From Clostridiales bacterium (GTDB lineage Bacteria; Bacillota; Clostridia; Lachnospirales; Lachnospiraceae), in the NCBI GenBank assembly GCA_021202925.1, contig JAJQCD010000019.1:125992-160742 (forward strand): DNA of 34,751 bases, read 5' to 3'. Every line of letters starts with the position of its first letter. Position 1 is the first letter of the stretch. Of the stretch, positions 27,301 to 34,751 are shown in pieces. The notes beneath the pieces were generated by a model, which was not told the origin of the DNA, did not search any database, and saw nothing but the letters and a program-made list of their open reading frames with translations. The position numbers and the translations under genes were made by a program.

Positions 27301-30300
27301 TTTTCCACATATACGAGAGAGGAACTTGCTCCGGATATCGTAATCGACCCTGCAAGCGTATCCGAAAGAGTCTCCCCGGAAGCAGGAATTACCAGTATAA
27401 CACTTGTTGCATTTTCAGGATTTTGCAGCGTCGCAAGTACTGTGCTGGCCAGTACGATTGTCAGTCCCTCCGGTTCAAACGAAGCCGAAGCCTCAATGCT
27501 GTTTCCATCTGCAAGTCGAATCGTATCAACCTGAGTATCTCCCAGAATACTCAGAGATTGACCCTGATGATCAATACTTTCCACTGTCCCGTCACCATTC
27601 AGCGTCAAGGAACTGCCGGATGAGAGCGTTACCGCGTAATTAGCGGATTTGCTGCTGATCGTATGTCCATTCAAATCAATGATAATGGAGGCATCTTCCG
27701 GAATCGTCACATCCTCTACGATTGTATATCCGCTGTTGTCTGATTCACCGGCAATCAGCTTGATTACCAGATCAGCTTCTTCTGAATTTATTACTGCTTC
27801 AATGGCATCAGTAATGGCTTCATACTGTGTTGTTACTCCATCAATAGTAACCTCTGCCACATAACGTATGGTTCCGGCTGTAAAGTAGAAAGTATCTGCA
27901 TTTTTACTGGAAAGAGTCGAGCTGTTTAATACACTGTCTAAATTCAATACGTTAACAAAATCTCTCCACATATAACCGTCAAAAGATGTTGAGCCATCAC
28001 TCATGGAAGAAGCCGAAAGTACTGACACATTAAAAGACGCAGCCGTCACTACAGCTTTCGTCACCAACCAGTCATTCGCCGCGTTGCCGTCTGTTGAAGC
28101 ATTACCATACAGCGCACCGCTGGTCATATTTAACGCTCCGGATGCGCCTCCTGCAGTGACACCAGTATTGCCTGTAATGACCGTATCCGTTAGAACCGCA
28201 TTCGCATAATATGCAGTGGCCGTTGAATATCTTTCAACGAATAACCCTCCTACAGTTCCTCCTTCATTATTACTGATAACACAGAAATCAAAGTTATAGC
28301 TGTATATTTTTTGTGCATCTTTAAGACTCGGGTTAGAAGTGTATGTATGAACACCACCGACTCCCGAAGCACTCGTATTTCCAGTAATTTCGCAATTGGT
28401 TGCTGTAAACCAGGATGCGTAAACGCCTAGACCGCCTGTCGTTGCTGTTTCAGACTCATTATTACTAATTGTGACATAATCCAAAGTTACTTTATTTCCC
28501 GCCGTTGTTCTGTCGCCAATAATAGTAAGCCCCGCAGCATAATAGTAATATTGAGCACTTACCGGTGTTCCCGTCACCATATTATCACTGACAGTAAGGT
28601 AGGTCAACGAAACCGCAGCAGAAGGACTGCTAATATAAGCGCCACCACCGCCATTTGTTGCTGTATTCCCGGATATCACGACAGGATTATTTCCCGTCCC
28701 CATGATTGTGATTTCACCGCTTATATATAAGCCGCCGCCCTGATTACCGGATGTATTGTTTGTAACAGAACCACCGGTTATTGTTTTGGTGCCGCTTGCA
28801 TATACACCGCCGCCACTGCTTGTTGCCGTATTTTCCGTAATTGTACCGCCGGTAAACGTAAATTCACCCGTGCTATATACACCGCCACCGGTGCTTGTTG
28901 CCGTATTCCCTGTGATAGTACCGCTGGCAAGTTTTAAACTTCCAGTACTGTACACACCACCGCCCCTCGCTGCAGATCCGCCAGTAACAGTACCGGTTCC
29001 GCCTTCACTGCCGTCCATTAAAGTCAGCGTCCCACTATTCGTGATCACACTCCCACTGCCCGTACCGGTCAGGGTACACCCATTTAAATCCAGAATGATC
29101 ACCTGAGAAGAATCGACCGTAATATCTTCTGTAGAATCAGCTAGCATAGTGATGGTCGTTTCCGTACTGTCAGTCACTGCCTCCAGAGCCGACGTGACCG
29201 TCTCGTAAGTTGTCTCCCCAATCTGTGCGACAATTTCAGCCTCAGCCGCGACTGACATAATTCCCATTAACATCAGCGAGAAACTGCTTACCTCGTACTC
29301 GATGGTATCCACGCCGTCCGCGTCGTCTGCCGTCGTAATGGCTTCGACCTCTTCCACTTCGCCGTCGTCGCTGATATGTAAGAGGGACAGGTTGTCCGCG
29401 GTCTCATCATAGCCCGTCAGAACCGATCCATCTATAAAACGGATACTGATCGAAATGTTTGCTCCTGCTTCCGGCTCGACTTCTTCATCCGCCGCGTTCT
29501 TAAAACAGATATCATAGGCTACGAATGCGGAATCCGCTGCGGATACGCCTTCCTGTGCGGCTTTTCCTTCCCAGATTTCCGTTACCTGCTGCCAGGTCTC
29601 TGAGCTTTCTGTGATTTCTTCCGCATACAGATAGACTTCTTCCTCAAAGGCTCCATCCGGTACCACGGCGGTAATCACTGCAGTTTCCGTCTCTACTGTA
29701 TAGACGGTATCATCCCCGGAGGAGATCACGCCTTCCAGTCCCAGTTCACCCGTCGTCGTGACGAATACCACTGCCGCGCCGTCTTCCATGGCGACTGCGT
29801 CATACAGCTCGCCGTCCAGCTGATTGTTGTCTTCTGACACGCTCAGTACTTCTTCCGTTTCCTCGGCATCAGTCGGAGAGGCAGCCAGCGTCACAAGATT
29901 ATATGAATGGACAGAAATCGAAGCGCTTCTGGCATCCACGTTCTCTTTATCCGAATCATCGTCTTTATCATCGGATTTGTCATTGGATTTATCATTGCTG
30001 TCCTTCTCTGAATCGTCGGAACGATCAGACGCATCAGACGAATCATCGGAACCGCTGTCAGTGTCCTTATCCGAATCAGAATCCTTGCTGTCATCCGACA
30101 CGTCGTCTGCCGGATCGCTATCATTCTCGGTTTTATCTTCGTCATCCGACTGACTGTCGCTATCGGCGACTTCGGTAGTATCCGAATCGTCATCCCCATC
30201 CACATCGCCTGTGGTATCTGGATTCTCATCCGCATCATCAAAATCCTGCGTATCTTCTGTTTCCGTATTTCCTTCAGCCATCCTGTCAGAATCGCTGTCC

Positions 30301-31097
30301 GCAGTTTTCTGCTCGTCATCCATATCACTTACGGAATCTGTCACATCAATGACGATCTCATCTGAGTCCGACTCCTCGCCATTCTCTGTTTCCGTATACA
30401 CATCCTCGGATTCATCCGCATCAGCCGACACATCATCCACGAGTTCTTCCTCTGCTTCCTGATCAGAGACATCCGCTGCACCGCCGCCTTCAATCGAAGC
30501 TTCCTCATCATCCAGAGCGCCGTCAACCGCGCTCTGCGGTGCAACCGTAATCACATCCGTCTCTCTGCCATCGACAATCACGATGGCATTCTGCTCGATG
30601 TCTGTGTTGTTCACGAGCATGAAGAACACGTCCTCATCTCCGGTGATCTCGTAGCTGTCCAGGGTCTCGCCCTCATCCAGCAAATCCACCACATCCAGAC
30701 GCACAAATATCCGCAGATCGAGATTCCCATCCGCATCCCTGGTATCTTCAATCTCCGGTTTTACTTCATATAACAAACCATCCGCATCAAACAACTCCGC
30801 ATAAGTATCTTCCTCTGCGCCGGAAAAGCCAAGATCCTCTGCACTGATCAGCGAACCGTCGGCAATGGCTTCCGTAACCGCCTCTCTGAGCGCTTCACTT
30901 TCCAGTTCGAATTCCTGAACTTCCTCTTCCGAATCCGCATAAGTCAGCATCGCCGGGTTCACTACACTGCTTCCGAGCATGCTGATACAAACAGCTGCTG
31001 AGATCAAACGTTTTGCCTTCATCATCTCAGCATAAATCCGCGAAGCCATTGTCACTTTTTTCTTCCGGCTTCGCCCTCTGACCTTATTCTCAGACAT
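24327..31097 (-). CDS. Giant LPKTG surface protein with acidic stalk, beta-helix repeats and Cna_B/SpaA-like domains
   Basis: A 2,256-residue cell-wall-anchored protein, probably an adhesin or matrix-binding fibre. The start is taken at ATG 31097, with GGGGAG 9 bases upstream (an in-frame ATG at 31190 is an alternative). Signal peptide: hydrophobic 31-48, likely cut after TYA (52-54). Residues 66-190 align with 67-190 of the first giant protein. About 206-390 is an Asp/Ser/Glu-rich stalk. About 420-605 is the second shared domain (LDGELYDAV, FVTTTGELGL). About 700-1000 and 1400-1550 are PMP-like beta-helix repeats (GGSAARGGGVYSTG, GGGVYASGTKTITGG, GGTITENTATSSGGG). About 1709-1820 is a Cna_B domain (EKVWGN), followed by three SpaA-like modules (ELQKVVEG, TVSKIVTG, TVSKTVTG), the last two about three-quarters identical in DNA. 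A Gly/Ser linker, LPKTG at about 2218, a hydrophobic helix and the tail KKKEKVNKN complete the sorting signal. The gene follows an HTH regulator on the same strand. Confidence 0.93.
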   Translation of the reverse strand: MSENKVRGRSRKKKVTMASRIYAEMMKAKRLISAAVCISMLGSSVVNPAMLTYADSEEEVQEFELESEALREAVTEAIADGSLISAEDLGFSGAEEDTYAELFDADGLLYEVKPEIEDTRDADGNLDLRIFVRLDVVDLLDEGETLDSYEITGDEDVFFMLVNNTDIEQNAIVIVDGRETDVITVAPQSAVDGALDDEEASIEGGGAADVSDQEAEEELVDDVSADADESEDVYTETENGEESDSDEIVIDVTDSVSDMDDEQKTADSDSDRMAEGNTETEDTQDFDDADENPDTTGDVDGDDDSDTTEVADSDSQSDDEDKTENDSDPADDVSDDSKDSDSDKDTDSGSDDSSDASDRSDDSEKDSNDKSNDKSDDKDDDSDKENVDARSASISVHSYNLVTLAASPTDAEETEEVLSVSEDNNQLDGELYDAVAMEDGAAVVFVTTTGELGLEGVISSGDDTVYTVETETAVITAVVPDGAFEEEVYLYAEEITESSETWQQVTEIWEGKAAQEGVSAADSAFVAYDICFKNAADEEVEPEAGANISISIRFIDGSVLTGYDETADNLSLLHISDDGEVEEVEAITTADDADGVDTIEYEVSSFSLMLMGIMSVAAEAEIVAQIGETTYETVTSALEAVTDSTETTITMLADSTEDITVDSSQVIILDLNGCTLTGTGSGSVITNSGTLTLMDGSEGGTGTVTGGSAARGGGVYSTGSLKLASGTITGNTATSTGGGVYSTGEFTFTGGTITENTATSSGGGVYASGTKTITGGSVTNNTSGNQGGGLYISGEITIMGTGNNPVVISGNTATNGGGGAYISSPSAAVSLTYLTVSDNMVTGTPVSAQYYYYAAGLTIIGDRTTAGNKVTLDYVTISNNESETATTGGLGVYASWFTATNCEITGNTSASGVGGVHTYTSNPSLKDAQKIYSYNFDFCVISNNEGGTVGGLFVERYSTATAYYANAVLTDTVITGNTGVTAGGASGALNMTSGALYGNASTDGNAANDWLVTKAVVTAASFNVSVLSASSMSDGSTSFDGYMWRDFVNVLNLDSVLNSSTLSSKNADTFYFTAGTIRYVAEVTIDGVTTQYEAITDAIEAVINSEEADLVIKLIAGESDNSGYTIVEDVTIPEDASIIIDLNGHTISSKSANYAVTLSSGSSLTLNGDGTVESIDHQGQSLSILGDTQVDTIRLADGNSIEASASFEPEGLTIVLASTVLATLQNPENATSVILVIPASGETLSDTLAGSITISGASSSLVYVENDNSNVVAKTINISGIFVDGVNGSNETGDGSYANPVKTFSKAKELLAEALEAGKDVDGIYVINTITVNDTEEWSLDDLTDEAGEVALMRFPTFTGVLAVIGDSGNLTLSDITIDGQNITVKSSLIQVYGENAELTIKDGTVIQNNVNAVSGQISETEAAVTVVNGTLTMNGGTVTGNAGNWGGGIALVANDDSKEAVMYFNGGTISYNTADIGGGVFLYGNATLYMNGGYIDSNTAYSRGGGLAVWSGADAYIYGGYITNNQQVTDSAANETSYGGGGIYVNDSSGSFGYGTLYLYNVKITDNSHVQSQSTSNDYYDGTIAACNTSSIEIYVTDGAVIYDNHAWQYRDITLYSDSYQENFTLTPVMLGGGAYNWVDRSGNVVDVTNLSQYRGGQTGLAFRSTATEITGLDRVTTYITGNSAIRTGAAIAINGNLVIGRDDGMVTLNIEKVWGNAFDESSIPESIEVELYATDSKGVTADLGTLTLTAENDWTVTVTDLPKYDSYYDSDTQTSGTYTYTIGEVSDEYFSVVTYEEVDDEDNDILTATYEITVTNLPKAELELQKVVEGKTTASDFEFTITLLCDDEPYSGIVAATVSDAEANKSSGSVEFTDGTATVTLNAGEMLTLALGAGMTYTVKETDSQGASKVQVNDTEGNSTGGTLTTDGTSIVVTNTYTGDEPTVGTGDLTVSKIVTGTGADTTKAFTFTVTLDDTDINGTYGNMTFVNGVAFFTLAHGQSKTAEDLPENVGYVVTEEAANDYTSSSENETGTIESDVVKNVVFTNTYTSDDGEEPETGTGTLTVSKTVTGSGSKTKEFTFTVTLSDTSINGTYGDMTFVNGVATFTLTHGESKTAEGLPEGITYTVTESSTSGYRTTSEGATGTIESGGVATVAFTNKKTSSGGGGGGSSSGSSTSGTTAGSTSGPGVSSGDAGTSDPGDPGTPASPSSADPLTGLPKTGDNTSSTATFTFLFGMVAVAYVILSDKKKEKVNKN
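29930..30480 (-). repeat. Asp/Ser-rich coding low-complexity stalk
   Basis: Encodes repeated DSDSD, DDSDS and DKSDDK-type peptide between the two shared N-terminal domains of the second giant protein. It occupies the same architectural place as the Ser/Gly stalk of the first giant protein but is strongly acidic. Such a segment would be extended, and could bind divalent cations. Confidence 0.8.
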
Positions 31098-31253
31098 CTT
31101 CCTTTTCTCCCCTTCCCTGTCAATTCTGATTGCCTGCAAACGGTTAATCTCTGTTCCCCAATCGCATGTACCTCCTTCTCGTGAATCCATTTATAAACTC
31201 TCTTTTCTTTCCAGGTTCCGCATGTGCGGCCACCAGGAACCTTTCCAGATAGC
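31098..31253 (-). other. Leader between HTH regulator 2 and giant gene 2
   Basis: 156 bases with a 7-base inverted repeat AGGTTCC / GGAACCT (around 31213-31242) that lacks a T run. A strong AAGGAGG at 31171-31177 serves no large gene: 3 bases later an ATG opens only MRLGNRD (31144-31167). This recalls the AAGGAGG and leader ORF before the first giant gene, but the parallel is loose. Confidence 0.35.
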
Positions 31254-31550
31254 TTATGAAACAGCCTCATCGTCTGTTTCAGGCATATCGGATAGTTTCT
31301 TATTATTCCCCATTTGAGCAACAAACCATTTCTCGTACTCCGTCATTTCAAATGCCGGATCTCCATCCTGCAGTTCATTAAGGATTAATTCCAACGTTTC
31401 TCTGCTCTGATTTTTTCCGGAAATAATATCACAGATTGTTGCGTTCGATTTGCCAATCTTTGCGCCGAGTTCCTTTAATGTCATATGTCTGCGCGCAAGC
31501 AGGGCTTTGATGATCCAACCTTCCGGCGTAACATCCCGCACTCTTCTCAT
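31254..31550 (-). CDS. Small HTH (XRE-like) transcriptional regulator, paralogue 2
   Basis: A 98-residue DNA-binding regulator, clearly related to the one at 19078-19425. The start MRRVRDVTPEG, the helix-turn-helix TLKELGAKIGKSNATICDII (24-43) and GKNQSRETLELILNEL correspond position by position. The C-terminal 35 residues diverge. The start ATG at 31550 has GAGGAGG 9 bases upstream. The stop TAA is 156 bases from the giant gene on the same strand, matching the layout of the first module. It has its own consensus promoter (31622-31650) with tandem operator-like repeats just after the expected transcription start, a layout typical of autorepression. The target in trans, including the divergent pilin gene, is unknown. 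Confidence 0.87.
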   Translation of the reverse strand: MRRVRDVTPEGWIIKALLARRHMTLKELGAKIGKSNATICDIISGKNQSRETLELILNELQDGDPAFEMTEYEKWFVAQMGNNKKLSDMPETDDEAVS

Positions 31551-31567
31551 ACGTCAACCCTCCTCGC

Positions 31568-31609
31568 GTAAAGTCCGAATATTGGAACTCAAAAAATCCA
31601 ATTTATTCG
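31568..31609 (-). promoter_or_regulatory. Tandem operator-like repeats upstream of HTH regulator 2
   Basis: On the minus strand CGAATAAATTGGATTTTTTG (31590-31609) and TTCCAATATTCGGACTTTAC (31568-31587) line up with the elements before regulator 1 (AATAAATTCGGATTTT, AATGAATTCGGAATTT) with 1- and 2-base deletions. The two also form an imperfect inverted repeat. They lie about +5 to +47 from the predicted transcription start, where a bound repressor would block the polymerase. Confidence 0.55.
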
Positions 31610-31621
31610 TATTTGCTGATA

Positions 31622-31650
31622 ATTCTAGCAAAATCATTCACCCATGTCAA
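31622..31650 (-). promoter_or_regulatory. Consensus promoter of HTH regulator 2
   Basis: Minus strand: -35 TTGACA (31645-31650), 17-base spacer, -10 TAGAAT (31622-31627) with an extended TGC before it. This is the best promoter in the window and probably drives the regulator and, by read-through, the giant gene. Confidence 0.8.
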
Positions 31651-31832
31651 GTATCATAGACAGCTTTTCTAATACATGCGATTTTTCTTGACCCCCCCGA
31701 TTTATGATAAACTGACAAATAAACTGGCGGCGTGTCTTATTATCATTTAGCGGATACCACCGTGGTTTCCGGTGTTCGCGATTTTACGCGACAACCGATT
31801 GGATGCAAAGAAAGGAAAAGCGGGGAGAACGT

Positions 31833-31889
31833 ATGAAAAAGCAGAAGCGTTTCGTTCCATCAGGCGTCACGGTTCCGAGAGGACCTTGA
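31833..31889 (+). CDS. Possible 18-codon leader peptide
   Basis: ATG at 31833 with GGGGAG 6 bases upstream encodes MKKQKRFVPSGVTVPRGP and stops at TGA. Its last codons form the left arm of a hairpin followed by a T run. This could be a leader peptide in an attenuation device, or chance. Confidence 0.3.
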   Translation: MKKQKRFVPSGVTVPRGP

Positions 31890-31899
31890 CCGGGACCGT
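31869..31899 (+). terminator. Attenuator-like hairpin in the pilin leader
   Basis: ACGGTTCC / GGGACCGT (8 pairs, one G-U) followed about 12 bases later by ATTTTTAT. The gap between stem and T run makes it a weak terminator at best. Confidence 0.3.
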
Positions 31900-31981
31900 C
31901 GAAGAGATATTTTTATAAGACAAGAAACTTATCATCTCCTGTAGAGGATGTGGAAATTGTGGTACAGACTTTTCCTTTCTG

Positions 31982-32058
31982 AGCGGAAGGAGAAGCAAAA
32001 CGTCCGGTTTCCCACATCTTCGGGAACGCTCCCATGATACCACGCAAAGCGTTCCGCT
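31982..32058 (+). ncRNA. Possible structured RNA element of unknown class
   Basis: AGCGGAA (31982-31988) pairs with TTCCGCT (32052-32058) and encloses TTCCC/GGGAA (32009-32026), a small CGC-AAA-GCG (32043-32051) and two GCAAA-containing stretches. It lies 65 bases before the pilin-like start. Closed multi-stem leaders of this kind can be riboswitches or protein-binding leaders, but I recognise no class. Confidence 0.3.
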
Positions 32059-32122
32059 AATCAGGATATCCGGCAGTATCGGAAGGTTATCACGGATACT
32101 GTCTTTTGAAAGGAGATTTTTC

Positions 32123-32545
32123 ATGAAGAAAAAGGCATTGGCGTTTTTGCTGTCCTTCATTATGGTAATTTCCCTGTTCCCGTCAGCGGCTTTTGCCTTT
32201 GAGGCCAATAGCGATGGGGAAACCGTGACAGTTAGTATCACTGCGACTGCTAATACCAGGGATAGTGATGACAATTATCATGGGTATGGTAGCGCAAACG
32301 TCTGGAGGTCATTTGCAGCAGATTATTTGACCATCGAAACGTCCGTGACATGCACGATAGCCGATGATGGGAGCATTGCTGTTCCACAGCCGACTTCAAC
32401 AGACGGAACAAAAAATAACTGCGCATATATTGCAGATGGTTCGGGCGGTTGGATATGCAGTGAATTGCGAGTCACATTGTCTTCTGGAGATTATGAGTAT
32501 GTGTCGGCAAACAGCGACGGAACGTTCACGCTGACGGAAGATTAG
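32123..32545 (+). CDS. Pilin-like LPXTG-type surface protein, N-terminal part up to in-frame amber
   Basis: 140 codons that begin a large surface protein. AAAGGAGA lies 7 bases before the ATG. The signal peptide is clear: MKKKALAFLLSFIMVISLFP with a likely cut after AFA near residue 28. The mature part starts an unassigned beta-rich domain and stops at TAG (32543-32545). The same frame then stays open to the window edge, so this is the front of one interrupted gene rather than a small protein. If not read through, a short secreted peptide results. The upstream region is long and structured. The divergent neighbour is an HTH regulator. Confidence 0.8.
   Translation: MKKKALAFLLSFIMVISLFPSAAFAFEANSDGETVTVSITATANTRDSDDNYHGYGSANVWRSFAADYLTIETSVTCTIADDGSIAVPQPTSTDGTKNNCAYIADGSGGWICSELRVTLSSGDYEYVSANSDGTFTLTED
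32543..32545 (+). other. In-frame amber (TAG) codon in the pilin-like gene
   Basis: The frame reads GTFTLTED, TAG, WSDATGLRYYFTWYEP, with no shift and protein-like sequence on both sides. This is the second in-frame TAG in a surface gene in this window. TAT/TAC (Tyr), TGG (Trp), CAG (Gln), GAG (Glu) or AAG (Lys) would each be one base away. Confidence 0.9.
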
Positions 32546-34751
32546 TGGAGTGATGCAACAGGATTGAGGTATTACTTTACCTGGTATGAGCCTGAGGATG
32601 GTGTTGACGTAACCTACAACTGTGAAAACGCCACTGAGGGTCCCACTTCCTATTCCCGCATGGAGAGCCAGTGGGATGAGGACTACAACGATGGTAACAC
32701 TGGCAGCGGATATGTTGCGGGTTATATTTCGAGCAAAACCGCATCAAAGGCTGAAGCCGGCGAAACCTTAACCGTAGTGAACTGGGGCGATGGCTATGAT
32801 TTTAAGACAACAAATGGAATGATACAGCTTTTCGATGGCCGCTCCGCTTTCTTCATGACCCATAGCAATGGCACCGGCTCCGGTGTTGTCTGGATCTATC
32901 AGGGCTACAAGTACAGCACCGACGGCGGTACCACCTGGTCCGACCTGGTGAACGTCTATGAGGAGACAGGGGAAACTGTTACATACAATGGCTACACATG
33001 GCCGGAGTATGATCTGGTTTCCACCATCATTAATGTACCGGAGGACTCCACAGGGGTCTCCATCGCCTACCAGTTTACCGCTGCAGCGACGACGAACTTC
33101 ATTTACGAGTTACGCGACAACCGCCTGGTCTATCAGGACGGCACGCTTCTGGCCGCCAGCTCGTATGAGAACACAGAAGAAGGAACCTGGGACACCTACA
33201 ATGTCTCCTCCACCGAGAACATTACGGTTACATACACCCCGACCATGAGTATGGAGAACCTGGGCAGCGACCTGTTCACGTTCCTCTCCTGGGATGTTCT
33301 TCAGGCTTATGAAACGAGCATCACTAACGATACCCGCATTTACCTGCACTTTTTCTTTGACACCAACTATATCGACCTGGCAAATTCCGATTTCTCTGAG
33401 GCTTATTTGGAGAGCGATATGTTCGATCTCGTGGATGAGAGCACCAGTGAAACACCCATTTCGATTGATGCCAGTACCGGCGAGGTCCTCGTCACCTGCC
33501 AGTGGGACAGCGAGTCCGCCGATGCGATTTATAAGGCTGAAGGCGCCCTTGACCCGATGATCTACTTTAAGAACTTCACCCTGGCCGTGACCGACGATTG
33601 GGGCGAGGACGTGACCTCCATCACCATCTTCAACGACGGCTATGTGGACGGCGTTGTTGATATGGACAGCACCGGCCCCTTCTCTGCAGGCAAGTTCGCC
33701 ATCTGGGGCGGCTATGAGGACGATACCTTCATCCTGCAGCTGGCAGGCAAGATCAGCGAGCCGGACATTGACAAGACCATCCTCACGGACAAAGGTTCCG
33801 CCAATCAGGACGATGTGGCTGCAGGCGACACCGTAAACTTCCAGCTGACCTCCGCTATTCCGGATACCCTGAAGGATCACATTACCTACACGCTTACCGG
33901 GAATGACGGACAGGTCGTCGGCACGGTGAATTCCACTACAGAAACAGACGAAACGACCGGTAACGAAACGACCACCACCGATACCTACTACCTGATCTTC
34001 CACGATGTGATGGACAGCCATCTGACTCTGAATGAGGGTTCCATCACCGTGGCCATCAACGGTGAAACGCTGGATTCCAAGTATTATACCGCAACGACCA
34101 GCGGCCTTTCCGATGACTGCACCTTCGAGGTGTCCATCGAGCTGCTGAAGCTGTATACGGATGAAATCATCGACGAGACTTACTTCGGTACCGCCACGGT
34201 CACCGTGACCTACACCGCCACCCTGGATGAAGATGCAACGCACGGATCCTATCCCAACAAGGCATGGGTTACCTATAACGGCACGAAATCCGAAGAAGAC
34301 AAGGTCGAAGTCGACACCTACGCCATCCAGATCGTAAAATATGACCAGAGCAAGGCCTCCGCTTCCGACGCCACTTCGGCTGACGCAAGCGCGAGACTGG
34401 AAGGCGCGAAATTTGCATTGTATAAGACTTATGCAGATGCAGAAGCTGGCGAAAATGCAGTGAATACATATACTTCCGATGCAAACGGTTACATAACCAT
34501 AGAAGGTCTGGACGTAGGCACCTACTATCTGGTAGAAACCGAGGCTCCGGAAGGATTTGTCAAGAGCGGCACACCGGTGACAGTAGTCGTTGACAGCGAC
34601 AAGGCCGACGAAGAAAATATTGTTCTGGTTGTGTTCGCCAACGCCCCAATCCCGAGCACCGGTGGTGCCGGTACCCGTATGTACCTGATCGGCGGCGCCT
34701 GCCTGATCGCGGCGGCCGGAACAGTATTTGTCGTCTCCCGCAGGAAGAAGG
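32546..34751 (+). CDS. Pilin-like surface protein, part downstream of the amber, cut by window end (IPSTG anchor)
   Basis: 735 codons open to the window edge in the frame of 32123. The protein has the layout of sortase-assembled backbone pilins. After an unassigned N-terminal region comes an isopeptide-type fimbrial domain from about residue 550 (TILTDKGSANQDDVAAGDTV, TYYLIFHDVM), then a SpaA/prealbumin-like domain at about 733-835 (YAIQIVKYDQ, LEGAKFALYKT, YYLVETEAPEGF). The sorting signal follows: IPSTG at about 843, a hydrophobic helix and RRKK. The frame probably ends within a few codons of the edge. Possible restarts after the amber (TTG 32564, ATG 32660) have no good ribosome site and would give a product without a signal peptide, so export would fail. 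The full gene would be about 870 codons. No sortase is seen next to it within the window. Confidence 0.85.

Larger units (their letters stand above)
31551..32122. other. Divergent intergenic region with structured leader of the pilin-like gene
   Basis: 572 bases between the regulator and the plus-strand pilin-like gene. The minus-strand promoter and operators occupy 31568-31650. On the plus strand I see TTGACCCCCCC (31688-31698) with a C7 run, hairpins at 31758-31774 and 31770-31797, a mini-ORF (31833-31889), an attenuator-like hairpin (31869-31899) and a closed structure at 31982-32058. No promoter for the pilin-like gene could be assigned with confidence. Confidence 0.6.

Noticed and set aside
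31982-32058. Resemblance to a c-di-GMP-I riboswitch (two GCAAA stretches)
   Set aside because: The conserved hairpin with GNRA loop between the two stretches and the expected 3' receptor part are not recognisable. Kept only as an unclassified structured element.

Overview
The window looks like a Firmicutes genome, most likely a gut-type Clostridia close to Lachnospiraceae. The signs are sortase-anchored surface proteins with Cna_B, SpaA and DUF11-type modules, strong AAGGAGG Shine-Dalgarno sites, TTG/GTG starts, a Y-family polymerase/YolD pair of the Firmicutes type, and an AAA-ATPase-like/PD-(D/E)XK gene. No rRNA, tRNA, CRISPR array, complete IS element or sortase gene was found.

Layout. 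Positions 1-210 are a noncoding edge with homopolymer-rich sequence and one GC hairpin. Positions 211-18891 (minus) hold one continuous 6,226-codon reading frame for a giant multi-module surface protein with a C-terminal LAKTG sorting signal. It is cut by a single in-frame amber codon at 13177-13179. Upstream at 19078-19425 (minus) is a small HTH regulator that starts at TTG. Positions 19426-19957 form an intergenic region with tandem operator-like repeats, two copies of a 22-bp palindrome, terminator-like hairpins and a decayed coding scrap. Positions 19958-20473 (minus) are an orphan C-terminal PD-(D/E)XK fragment, in frame with and just behind the intact AAA-ATPase-like/PD-(D/E)XK gene (20474-22135, minus). 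Divergent from it are a Y-family DNA polymerase (22308-23816, plus) and a YolD-like protein (23828-24274, plus), which form an operon. A near-perfect 21-bp hairpin separates these from the convergent second giant surface gene (24327-31097, minus). That protein has an acidic Asp/Ser stalk, two beta-helix repeat regions, Cna_B/SpaA-like domains and LPKTG, and it is again preceded by a small HTH regulator (31254-31550, minus). A 572-bp divergent region with a mini-ORF and several hairpins leads to a plus-strand pilin-like gene (32123 to the window edge). That gene has a signal peptide, an isopeptide-type pilin domain, a SpaA domain and IPSTG, and is also interrupted by an in-frame amber codon (32543-32545).

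How the genes fit together. The most notable pattern is a duplicated module: a small HTH regulator behind tandem operator-like repeats, followed by a giant cell-wall-anchored protein. Both giant proteins share two unassigned N-terminal domains (residues about 66-190, and a second after a low-complexity stalk) although their outer parts differ completely. I read this as a regulated, modular family of surface displays: conserved base, variable stalk, variable head. Two of the three surface genes carry an in-frame UAG. The polymerase gene ends with UAG, so genome-wide recoding is unlikely. Nonsense mutation, readthrough, suppression or sequence error remain open.
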